Source: Dastarcus helophoroides
Lineage: Eukaryota > Arthropoda > Insecta > Coleoptera > Bothrideridae
Length of the DNA stretch: 64,000 bases
Reading direction: 5' to 3'
NCBI GenBank assembly: GCA_028583605.1
Contig: CM053326.1
Location: forward strand, 4,828,269 to 4,892,268
The notes below the pieces were generated by a model, which searched no databases, had not been told where the DNA came from, and worked only from the letters and a program-made list of their open reading frames with translations. Positions 11,896 through 24,200 of the stretch are shown here, one piece after another. How positions within the stretch are numbered: the stretch's first letter is position 1; every line of letters begins with the position of its first letter. The position numbers were made by a program, and so were the translations under genes.

Positions 11896-14800
11896 GGGTA
11901 GATGTACCGTTTGTGGCCACTGTTCCGTTTGTGGCCAGTCTGAGATGTATAGGGATATATTATATATATTATTTTATGATAGCATTTTATAGTGTATTTA
12001 TAGGGTTTTTGTGTGTGTTGGCTACGCTGTAAACTTTTCCCTATACTGATTGAAAGTATAGTTTGAGTGATTATTAAAAAAATATCTGGACGCGTGGTGT
12101 ATCTCACCAAATTATAACTAATTCTTATAAGAATCTCAAGAAAGGCCTGGTAAGTAAATTAATCATAATTATTGCAAATCTTAATATTCTTTAAAATTTT
12201 AAGCTCTATAGTAGCTAGATAACGTAATAGTATGTTAAAAAAAAATAATTTACTTATAATAACCTCAAATACTAACAAAATATCCCATGGCCATAAGTGG
12301 AACAATAAAAACATGTGATTGCTATTTGTGGCCATACCATGGCCACAAATGGTGCATACACTATCCAGTTTTGGCCATAATTTTTACTCATTTAATGTAT
12401 TTTGCTGCCCAACTGTATGTTATTTAATAATTAATATTCAAACAATTAAGATAATATTTCGAAATAGAGACTGGAAAAGAAACGTAGTGTTGAAAGATTA
12501 TTTTTTATCTGTTGCAGGTTAAAATGCCATCAAGGAAAAATCAGAAGCCCGTTGAAAAAATTCCAAAATCAACAAAAACTGGTATTCAAAAGGAAAATTC
12601 TAAAAGGACATTTTTTAATTACTCAGAAACTGACTTACAAAAAGCTTTGGAATTAGTGAAGAATGGTTGTGCTATTGCAACGGCGTGTAATCAATATAAA
12701 GTCCCAAGAACTACATTACGTAGTAAACTTCGAGGCAAAGTACCAGAAACTACAGGTCGAGTAGGACCTGAGTCTATACTTGGCCATCATATTGAAGAAA
12801 AATTAGAAGAATGGCTATTAGGAACCAGCAGAATGGGTTTTTCTATAAATAAAGATTTCTTAATTCATTCAGTGAAAAAATTAGTCGACGCAGAAGGTTT
12901 AAAAAATCCTTTTAAAAATAATATCCCGGGAAGAAAGTGGTTTGAAGGATTTCTTAAGAGGCATCCACGTGTGGGTCAAAAAAGGGCTGAACACCTCTGT
13001 AAGGCTCGAGCCATCGTCACTGAATCTGGTATACGGTCATGGTTCTCTCATATAGCTGAAGAACTGGGAGAAAATATTAAAATCCTTGATGATCCTCGAC
13101 GAGTATTCGACATGGACGAGACGGCAGTTCATTTATCACCAAAAGGTGGTCTTGTTTTAGCAGAAAGGGGAAAAGCTGTGTATGATGTTGCTGGAAACGA
13201 AAAAGAAAATGTTACTACACTTTTTAATGTAAACGCTGCCGGAGAATTTGCACCATCACTGACAATTTTCAAGTATGAGCGACTACCTAAGATTTGCGTT
13301 GACTCGGCACCCAAAGGTTGGGGGATAGGAAAATCCGAGAATGGGTGGATGACTAGTGAATCTTTCTACGAATATTTCACGAATGTTTTCTATCCATTCC
13401 TGCTTGAACGCAAAATTCAACTTCCTGTGATAGTTTTCTTGGATGGCCATGTTTCTCATATGTCCATTCATCTGAGTAAATTTTGTAAGGATAAACAGAT
13501 TATCCTGTGCTGTTTTCCACCTCACTCCACGCATATTTTACAACCATTGGACGTTTCTTTTTTTTTTTCCTTTGAAGCAAAGATGGAAAAATTTGATAAG
13601 AAACTGGCGTATACAAAATGATGGTGTTGATGTTCAGAAACATAACGTTCCAGCTTTTTTATCTAAACTTATTACTGAAGAAGATTTTACGACTGTCATA
13701 AAGAATGGATTTAAAGCTTGCGGTTTATGTCCGTTTAATGCGAATTCAGTTGACTATAGCAAGTGTGTCGAAATGAAAGATCGAGAAAACAATCAAAATA
13801 TTTCTAATGAAATAAATTCGCAAAGAACCATGCAGCAAGCCTTATCTCATCAAGAATACATCGAGGGTAAAATAAATCCTGAGCTATTACAACGATTCAA
13901 AAATGCCAAAGCTACAGGTATTGATTGGGAAACTGGTGATAAACACGAGTCATTGTACAATTTTTGGGCCCAGGCTGTTGAAGATGACAAACCGGAAAAT
14001 GAATTGCAATCCCCACTTTGTAATCCTCTAGTTCCTGAAAATCCTTCTCCTTTGGCTTCTCATAATGATAATGTTTTCGAATTTCCTTTTCCTGAGTTTG
14101 ATGCGTCTAATCTTCATGAAGGTGAGTAAAATTGAAAAAACAGTTAAAAAATAATCTGTTGAATTTATTTCAGTGATCTATTCTTTGGATAATTTATAAA
14201 TTTTTAAATTATATTTTAATTTGATATTTTTTTTTGCACTTTTTTAGTCGATGAACTGTTGGATTCCTATCCTTCTGATACTCTTAACCAAATTACCGAC
14301 TGTGAAGTACCTCTTGCGATTGAATTTCCTATCCTCGTAGATAATCATAAAAACCCGAATATTGTAATCCCTCCTAGTGATGAAGTTATTCAAGAACCTG
14401 TTGTTATGGAAGGTATTATAGAGCCTGTAGTTGAGGACGTTAGTACAACTAATGTTTCTCATTTGAACAGTATTTCAATGCGTCGAAAGTCTTTGGACGA
14501 AGTTATTGATGGAATTTGTATGTGGCCTAAAAAGAAGACTACGACACGAAAACGTAAGGTAGAACATTTACCTTCCGTAATCACAGCTGACAAGTGGATC
14601 GAACTAATGGAAGCTAAAGAGAATGAGAAAAGCGCAGAAGAAGAAAGAAAGAAGCTTAAAAAAATCGAAAGAGAAGAAAAAAAAGAGCTTAAAAAAATCG
14701 AAATTAAAGAAGAAAAATTGGAAGAAAAAGCTAAGAAAAAATTAGCCCCAAAAAAATCAGTTAAACCGCGCAAAAATGCTAAAAAAAATTGATGATTTTA

Positions 14801-15176
14801 TGTGTATTACTAATTTTTGTGTCTTGTCTAGCTATTTAATAAATAAAGTGATGCATTGATTGTTAATTAAGATAATATTATTAATAATTCCCTTCCAGCA
14901 AAAAATTTCAGGCACTATGACCAAAACTGGAACAGCAAATGGCCAAAAATAGTGCTTCTATGGCCACTACTGGTGAAATTGGTGTAATTATTAATTTTAA
15001 TTAATTTTGCATGACAAATTAAATTTTAAACATTTGGGCTTTTGATATTTCAATTCCTGATAAATTGAAGATTTGATTAATTTATTTTTTCTTATTAAAT
15101 ATTTAATTTAAATATATTTAAATCTCAATTAAACATACAAAAAAGCTTAAAGTGGCCACAAACGGTACATCTACCC
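11896..15176 (+). mobile_element. pogo-type transposon, 3.28 kb, nearly intact
   Basis: Perfect 26-bp TIRs starting GGGTAGATGTACCGTTTGTG, flanked by TA (11894-11895, 15177-15178). Subterminal copies of TTTGTGGCCA / TGGCCACAAA and variants cluster at 11896-12380 and 14910-15170, plausibly transposase binding sites. It carries one transposase gene. It sits in the ubinuclein intron, opposite in strand, with its right end 14 bp from the exon 9 donor. Confidence 0.93.
12524..14792 (+). CDS. pogo/Tigger-type transposase (one T-run frameshift)
   Basis: Starts at ATG 12524, just after a TTGCAG acceptor-like site, so a 5'UTR intron is likely. Psq-type HTH (residues ~38-72, KALELVKNGCAIATACNQYK), CENP-B-type HTH (~95-155), then DDE_1: MDETA (~198), FLDGHVSHM (~306) and LQPLD (~342), 35 residues between the last two. 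Frame slips by +1 in a run of 11 T at about 13558-13568; ten T would restore it into LKQRWKNLIRNW. A 126-bp GT-AG intron (14122-14247) joins in frame to a lysine-rich coiled-coil tail. No other lesion seen, so an assembly error in the homopolymer is possible. Coding segments: 12524-14121 and 14248-14792. Confidence 0.9.
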
Positions 15177-15191
15177 TATGGAACACCTTAC

Positions 15192-15272
15192 CTTTTCTGC
15201 ATAACGATTTGGCATTCTTTTTCATGATCCTTCAAAATTTCTGGCATAACAGAAATTACCTCTTTCCTTAAC
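15192..15272 (-). CDS. UBN1: Ubinuclein exon 9
   Basis: 81 nt, phase 2 to phase 2. It encodes RKEVISVMPEILKDHEKECQ. The donor GTAAGG starts at 15191; the terminus of the pogo-type element is at 15176, so only about 14 bases of host intron remain between them. Continuation exons are not visible further left in this window. Confidence 0.8.
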
Positions 15273-18200
15273 CTTGAAAAAGAAAATGAAATTTGTGTAA
15301 TTCTAGCATAATTCCTACCTTTGCAAAATGCCCTTTAATTTTTTCTCCTCGTCTTTATGAACCAAACTACAACTGTGAGTTAAAAGGGTCTGTGTATCTT
15401 TTTTGACATGAATGGCCAGATGTGCATACACCTTCATTTTAGATGGCTTACCTAAACATTTACATCTTCTCTCCAAACTGAAATAGGCAAAGTATACAAT
15501 TAAATTTTTGTATGGGATAGCAATAGATGGGAAAAATACCTTAAAAGTAAATTATTAATTTCATCATTAAATTCAATACTGCTTCCAGGAAAATTACTAA
15601 GAGCTACTTGTTTAATACGACTGATAATTTCTACAATATTACTTGGAAGATTTTCTGGTAAATGAACATTCTCCTCTTTTTCTTGACTAGACTTTACAGG
15701 TAATTTATTTTCTGGAAATTAGAACGTTTTTAACTTGTTACTTTTCAGGAGAAATATAATACCTGACGCTGAAACTTCCAAGGGATTATCCTCAGACCCT
15801 TTAATAACTGATTCTATGACATCATTTATACTGGATGAATGAGCAACTTCTTCATTTTTCGTTTTATTTTCTAAAAGACAGCGCTTCAAATGAAATCTAT
15901 AGGATAAATATGGTACTTACCTTCTCCAAGAGATAAATCATTCGGAACAGACATGTTCAAGTCTTCTCGTTTTTCTTTTAATAAATCTTTAACAGTCTTT
16001 TTTAAGGGATTTACTGGTCTTCGCTTTTTAACTTGAATTTTCGAGTGGCTAAACAGTTTCTTCTTCAAAGCTTTCTGCATACCATTGGCACTGATATCAA
16101 GCTTCAATTTCTAAAAAAAAAAATGAAGTAGTTAAATAAATTATTGTTCTTGCTTGCTGAATTGAACCCAATGAATAAATAATTCAATGCCAACACCAAG
16201 TAACGAAACATCATGGATTCAACCCGGAAACCAAGGAGATTCTCGCACTAAATTCTAAATAGGTTAGTACCTTTTCAACTTGGTGACCTTCCTTAAGAGT
16301 ACTACTTTTCTTCTCATCTTCAGATTCATCAGATGATTCAACAGCTCTCTAAAATAATCAAATTATTTGTGATTTTATTAGTAAAGTACACTACCTTCTT
16401 AGGTCTTTTCAAATCGGCGGAACTGGAAGAACTAGACGAGTCCATGCTCTCTTCATTATCAGTCTTAAACTCTAGAGCACCACAATTTATATAAAAACCA
16501 CCGTGTAAAGTAGTAACATTTTTAGGAATGATTTCATCGTAACCGTCTGTGTTGTCTATAAACGAATCAGACTCATCGTATCCCATACCTATATCGGCGT
16601 AATCATCTTTTCGCCCTTTTCTTTTCTTTTTGTTTGCACCTAACCCGGCTCCCTTCAAAGAGAAAGAATTTGGTTGCGCTGCAACTTAAGTAGTAGTACT
16701 TACGTATTTTTCTTCCATTTGTTGTGCAATCCTTTTGACATCACTATCATCGTCGTCGAGCAAATTGAACCCATTTTCAGTGGTTTTAGCATTTTTTTTC
16801 TAAAAAAAAATAAAGGAAAATTAAAAGTTTGAGTGACGATTAAGAAATAAGTTGGATGCAATTTTTACAATTTACGAGGGTAAATCAAAAATAAAGCGAA
16901 ATTTTTACGATGTCGCCTACTGTTAGACATATTAGGTGGGGATATCACGTGACTTCCTGCGTTCAAGCGAATTCCGCTCTCGCCGTTCGTCAGTTGTAAA
17001 TACAATGAGTGAGCAAGAGGTTCATCCGCACGTTGCGCAGCGCATTATTATTAAATTTCTTGCCTTTGAAGGTATACAGCCGGCCGAAATTCTTCCTAGA
17101 CTGGCAGCACAATTTGGGGGTACTGGTTTGAAGAAAACTAAAGTGTATGAATAATACAAAACATTTTTAGAAGGACGAACTCAAGTTGAAAATGAACCCC
17201 ATGGCCATTTCTGCCCCAGTCGAGTACCTCGTCTTTTGACTGAAGAAGGAGGAGGTTTGTCAGCGCCATCTTGGATATCTTCAACGTGAAAGTGATGGTT
17301 TTTTGCAACGTATCGTGCGATGAGACTTGTGTCCACCATTACATCCCTGAATCTAGACAAGTAAGCACGGAGTGGAGAAGAAAGGGGAAAGGTGCACCCG
17401 TCAAGGCAAAAACTCGCCTCTCAGCTGGAAAGGTTCTTGCGACAGTGTTTTGGGATTTTAAAGGAGTTGTGCACGTCGATTTTCTTCATGAACGTCGTAC
17501 GGTTAATGTTGCCTACTACTGTTAGCTACTGGATGATGCAAAACGTGCAATCAACGGAAAGAGGCGCGAATTTTTGGCCAGAAATCTGCTTTTACTTCAC
17601 GATAATGCCGGCCTCCACTCAACCAATCTGGCACTTCAAAAATTAGAGGAAATTGTTGGAGATAATGAAGACAGGTTGTTCTCATTAAGAATAATTTATT
17701 TGCCACCGAGAACAAACAAACGATTAATTCATTACATGAACATGAGTCTGCTACATCACTTATTGGTTACATTATAGACTCTACTTTCTTTTTTCAAAAG
17801 TATCCAACAGATGGCGCTAAACCTAAATACATTTTTCAAGATTAATGAATCTTCTCAACACCCCCACTCAGTAATCTTAAAAAATACCCAAAACATTTAA
17901 AAACTTATAATGCTTTTCATTACACAAAATTTTGGTTAATACATCAGCAGGCATTTCATTGGTGGGCTTATAATTGACTTTAATAAGTCCATTCGTAATT
18001 GCTTCTCGAACAAAATGATGACGCACATCTATGTGCTTAGAACGCTTATGGTGAACAGGATTTAACCCTTTGAATACTGATTTTTTTAAAGATTTTTATT
18101 CAGATGAGACGTATTTAATTTGCCGCTGTATGGATTAATATGTAAAAGTAATACAATTTATTTTAAATATACTTTTAGTTACATTTAGTTGCATTTTAGT

Positions 18201-21200
18201 TACAAAATATAAATAAATATATAAATGAAACAAAATAGAAATATTCATATAGAATAAGAACCAACATCAACGCCTGATTCTTAAATTCAGATGACGAGTC
18301 AGACTCGTCCACCGTAACTTTGCCCAAGTAAACAGATGACAAGTCTCACTCGTCAAATGTACCCAAAGGGTTAATGACAAATTCAACGCACTTTGATTAT
18401 CATTAAAAAGAGGAATAGGTTGCATTTCTCTCGTTAGTTCACAAATTAGATTCCGTAAATATGCAGCCTCTTTAGTCCGCTTCAGACTGCTTCTGCCTCT
18501 GTACTAGACAGTGCAGCTGTCTTTTGCTTAACACTAGCAAAGGAAATCACAGAGCCACACATTTTAAAAACATAACCAGTATATGATTTTCTATCTGTTA
18601 AATTATTACCCCAATCGGCATCAACATATCCGACAAGTTCTATGTTTCATTTGAAAATCTTAGACAATAACTTTTGGTACCCTTAAGATAGCGTAATATA
18701 CTTTTGGCACAACTCCAATGAGTTTCATCATGACTTGTATTAAATTGGCTCAAACAACTCACCCCAAAAGCGATATCACGCCTCGTAAGTATTGCCAAAT
18801 ACGTTAAACTACCTACAAGTTCTTGATAAGGGATATCAGGTACATTTCTTTCTGCTTATTCAAGTTTCAATTTTGTTTCTAACGGCGCTTTAACAGGTTT
18901 ACAATCTGTCATCTTCAAACGACTTAGCAATTCATCAATATATTTCTCCTGACTTAAGAAATCATCTGATTTTCTTTATCAATTTGGATTTCCATATCTA
19001 GGATTTGTCTAGCTTCACCTAAATCCTTAACCTTAAATTTCTCTCCCAATTTGCTTTTTAAGAAACTAACTTCTTCACATTCAGAATTTGAAAAAATAAG
19101 TGTATGTACCGCAAAGATGATGTCAACAAATAATGCATTAATGACTCACCTGAATGTCCGATGTTTTCTGCCTAAGGTTTGCCAGGAAAGGGAAAGGAAA
19201 ATAGGAAAAACCCCAGCAAAACACTAATTAATTAACCGACCGAAATTTCTACCACTGCCTTCTCTGGTGGCCGCGCAATAATCTCTTTCTTTCGTTATCG
19301 TATAAAACACCTGCTGACACCAACAAGTACTTTTTCATATATGGCGCCAACAATAAGAAAGTCAACAACAGAAAATGCTATGATTACTAAAGAATTATCT
19401 ACATTTCTTTTAGTAAAAAAACATGGTTCCAAATTTGATTTCTTATAGCCTATTCTGATAACACATTATTGACTCTTTCATTCCAGGCTCGTGATCCCTG
19501 TTTAAGTCCATAAAGAGCCCTATTTAACTTTAAAACCTTATTACAGCAAGAACCGTTATCTACATACCCCTTAGGTATTTTCATAAATACTTGTTCCTTT
19601 AAATATCCGTTTAAAAAAGCTGTCTTAACGTCTAAATGCGTAATGTCCAGGTTCATCTTAATTGATAATACAATTAAAAGTCTCAAGGTCAAATGCCACA
19701 CAAATGGTGCAAAAATTTCCTCATAATCAATACCATATTCTTGCATAAAGCCTCTTGCGACTAGTGCACGATAGACCATTTCATTTTCACTATTTAATTT
19801 TTTCTTAATTACCCACTTGTTGTCCACTAATTTGGCACCTTTCGGCAATTCCTTCAACTACCAAGCCTCGTTCTCCTCAACCGTACTACAATTCTTCTTG
19901 CATGGCTCTTCTCCAACTCTCTGCATCCGGTGCAGATAAAGCTTCCTCTACATTTGTTGTATTCTCAAAATCTATCATGCAAAAATATGATACATGGTCA
20001 TTATAGAGTTTGGGTTTAGGAATTCTGCTCGACTGTCTCATATTTTGCTCTAAAGCAACATTCTGATTCATAACGTTTGGACCAGGATTATAGTCATGAT
20101 CATCACTGTCTTCATCCTGATCATTCACTGTTTCACTTCCGCTATCCAAAAAATTTTCATTTATTTTCTGGTTTTCCCCCACTGAAACTGATTTTCCTCT
20201 CTGAGATTCATTTTCTCTATTTTGGATTTTGTCTTGATTAATCACCACGTCCTTACCCTTTTTATTTTATTCTATTGTAAGCAACCAGAATTGGCCCGCA
20301 TTGTTTATATTTCGTGGCGCCAATCACCAGAAAAGAATTCCAATCTCAGCTTGTCCCGGCTGCGGGGATACTCTCCCAGCGTCATTCGGGCCTGGCGGAA
20401 GTGGATTGTTAATTCGATATTCCTGTTCAATTAATCGATAAATCGTTACCTGTTTTAACCATTTTTTTTTTTAATTTCCGAACGAAGTAGAGGGAGAGCG
20501 ATTTCACAGGAATCACTTTGGTACTGCCTACAAATTTCACAATGTCCACAACTAATGTTTCCATTGCACTTTTTGCGAAAATTTCGGAAAACAGAGGGGA
20601 ATCCCACCGCTGCTGTTAGACTCGTGTTTCTCCTCCATAATTTAAACACCAATAACGGTAGCAACACACAAATTATAACGATAATAAAACACAAACTTCA
20701 AAATATTAATTGAACGAATATTAAAACAGGTAACGATTTATCGATTAATTGAACAGGAATATCGAATTAACAATCCACTTCCGCCAGGCCCGAGTGACGC
20801 TGGGAGAGTATCCTCGCAGCCTGGACAAGCTGTGATTGGAATTCTTTCCTGGTGATTGGCGCCATGAAATATAAACAATGCGGGCCAATTCTGGTTGCTT
20901 ACACTATAATCATAACATCACGTGACACTATCACATCATTTTTCTTTGGGTCATAAAGTCGAGAGCCTTTAGTAGTGTCACTAATCCCACAAGTATCATT
21001 TTGTTGGATTTCTTGTCCCCTTTCAGTCTTTTCTGTTTTGGTATATGCACCATCGCAGTACTACCAAAAATCCTAATATGACTTACATCAGGAGTTCGTC
21101 CCGACCACACTTCCAAAGGTGTCTTTTCTCCTAATCCAGAAACACTCCTATTTCTTAAATATACCGCAGTGTTTACCGCTTCTGCCCAAAACTGCTTTTC

Positions 21201-24200
21201 CAGTCTTGCATCAAACAACAGACATCTTGCCTTTTCCACCAATATCCTATTCATGCGCTCAGCATTGCTATTTTGTTCTGGAGTATAACTATTTGTGGTC
21301 TGATGAATAATTCCAAATCTCTTGAACATATTTTCAATTTCCAACCCACAAAACTCGCCTCCATTGTCTGATCTGACCACTTTTATCTTTCTTCTTGTTT
21401 GATTCTTTGCCATAGATTTAAACTCATTAAGGAATTTCAAGACCTTATTTTTCTTATGACAAAAATATTCAAAACATATTTTATTGTAGTCGTCTTCAAA
21501 CAGCAAAAAATATTTGGCTCCTCCGAGAGATTTCACTTCCATCGGTCCACACAAATCTACATGAATCAGGTCTAATAGATCCTCCGATCTTGATTCCTTC
21601 TTCGGAAAAGGTTTTCGTGTTTGTTTGCCTTCATTGCACACTATGCAGTAGTAGTTCCAGATCTCCAGGAAAATCTAAGCCTGTCACAGCCCCATTTCTC
21701 ATTTCTAACAAGTTTGCGCTATTCAAGTGACCAAACCTGCGAAGCGACATTTCCCTAGTTACCTTCGATCTTTCAGTACAAAAGCATGGTTGGTTCCTGT
21801 GTTTAGTTTGTAGACCTTATTGGTGAGAGTCGCTTTCCCAATTAACATGTTTTTCTTATTGTATATTGTGCATCCCATATGATCAAAATTCACCGTGTTG
21901 CTATTTTTAATCAATTCACTGACTGACAACAAGTTCGTTGTTAACTGGGGTAGACAAAGTACATTTTTGATACAAATCCCAAAAAAATTATTTTTTTGCT
22001 CTGGTTTTTATTTCAACATCGCCAAAACATTCCAGTGATGCTGTATTATTGTTGGTAACTATGATGTCTGGCATGTCAGCCGTTTTTGATTTCACATCCA
22101 ACAGCCAATCCTTATTGGGGGTTATATGAGCACTTGCCCCAGAATCAACATACCAATTCTGTTTGTTAAACTTGCCACTCGTAAATGCAGCACTGAATAC
22201 ATCTTGTTTTGTTTTCTCCAAGGATTTTTCTTTCTGTCCATTTTTGTTTGCTTTCTTGTTATCTTTATCTTTCATTTTCTCAGGACACTGATATGCAAAA
22301 TGCCCTTTATAATGACACCGAAAACAAGTAAGATCGTTTTTCTTTTTGATTGTAGAATCTACTTTGCCTCTGACCTTCACAAAAAAAGCTACTCCTGCAT
22401 TAGTAGCACACTCCATATCTAAAAGCTTAGTCTTAATTTTATCAGTCGTTATGTTCACATCTTTATGGCCATAAAGCTTAGTCTTAATTTTATCAGTTGT
22501 TATGTTCATATCTTTATGGCCATAATGGTAGGCTCATATTTCTCTAGTAATTCGGCCAAAAGAAGGCTTCCAATCCAACCATCATCTATCGCAAAACCAG
22601 TATTTTTTAGCTTGCTAGCTATCTCCATCATTTTAGTCACATATTCGTCCATAGAAGTACAATTCTCTCGTCGAATATTTATTAATGGCCTTAGCAAGGG
22701 TAAATCAATTTATCCCACAACTCCTTTGCATTCTTGGTATCTTTTATATGCACAAAGAGACTCGGGTCAATTGTCAAAATTATCTTCGATCGGGCTTGAG
22801 CTATTTTTTTTCGTCCTTCTCGATTCCCAAAATACATGCCTGTTGCCCTTCTAGAACGAGATAATTTTCTACAGCAAAACACCATTCATCGTAATTTTCC
22901 CTGCCACGAAGCTTTACCACACTTCCTAGAAAATTCGTCGACATTTTCACTGCTTTACTGCTTGTTTCTCAAAAGAAGAACTCTATTGTGCTAGGGCCCA
23001 TAACATGTTGGAGATAATGAAGACAGGTTGTTCTCATTGAGAATAATTTATTTGCCACCAAGAACAAACAAAAGATTAATTCATTACATGAACATGAGTG
23101 TGCTACGTCACTTATTGGTTATACGAGGGTTGCCTTTTATATTTCGGGATTAGAGAACAAAAACAAATATTAATCATCGAAAATCACTTTATTGTTTTTC
23201 AAAATATTCCCCATGAAGATCTATACACTTTTGCATGCGTTTGAACCAATTGTCGAAGCACTTTTGCCACTCTGATTGAGGTATCTCCAAAACATGCATT
23301 CTGAATGCAGCAACCGCTTCTTCAGGTGTCGAAAAACGTTGACCTCTCAGTTTGTTTTTTACGTACGGGAATAAAAAGAAGTCATTCGGTGCCAAGTCAG
23401 GACAATACGGCGGATGACTGATCAAATCGATGTTTTGGGTGCTCAAAAATGCAGTTGTTTGAGCCGATGTGTGAGAGCTCGCATTGTCGTGGTGAAGAGT
23501 GATCCGTCTTCGGCGGTTGGTTTTCCTGATTTCTTGGAAGGCAACTGGCAAACAAATGGTTGTGTACTACTCAGAATTGACTATTCTGCGTTGTTCTAGT
23601 GGTACGGTTGCGACATGTCCAGTTTTTCCGAAAAAACAGGCGACCATTTGCTTGGAAGTGCTTCATGCGCGAACAACTTTTGTTGAATTTGGCTCATCTT
23701 GAAACACCCATACAGTCGACTGCTGTTTACTTTCGGGCTCATACGCGTAAATCCACGATTCATCATCCTGTCACGATGTCATAAACGTGTTTCGAAGCAC
23801 CCCGATCGTATTTTTTGAGCATTTCTTTCGACCAATCGACACGAGCCTTTTTTTGAGCGATTGACAAATTGTGTGGGATCCAACGCGAACAAATTTTGTT
23901 GACAGTCAAATGTTTATGCAATATTAAATGTATGCTGGTCCCACTAATGCCTAACGTTGTCTCAATCTGACGATAGGTCACATGACGATCTTGCAATATC
24001 AGTTCGCGCACAGCATTAATGGTTTTCGGAACAACAACTGATTTTGGACGACCTTCACGAAATTCGTCTTGGAGTGAACTACGACCACGATTGAATTCAC
24101 CATACCATCGATAAACACTGGTCCTTGATGGAGCTTCATCGCCAAAAATTGAATTAAGTTCATCCATGCACTGTTGCTGAGTTAATCCACGTCGAAAGTT

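Larger units (their letters stand above)
17870..20250 (-). pseudogene. copia reverse transcriptase and RNase H region
   Basis: The acidic linker before RT (QSSRIPKPKLYNDHVSYFCM) is at 19886-20250. RT follows: NKWVIKKKLNSE, HLDVKTAFLNGYLKEQVFMK and NRALYGLKQGSRAWNE at 19450-19857. The YVDD box, degenerated to FVDI, lies at about 19120 beyond a 237-bp insertion. RNase H and the C-terminus (KRSKHIDVRHHFVREAI, NEMPADVLTKILCNEKHYKF) follow at 17870-18060, after a piggyBac-type MITE. Multiple frameshifts. Confidence 0.88.
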
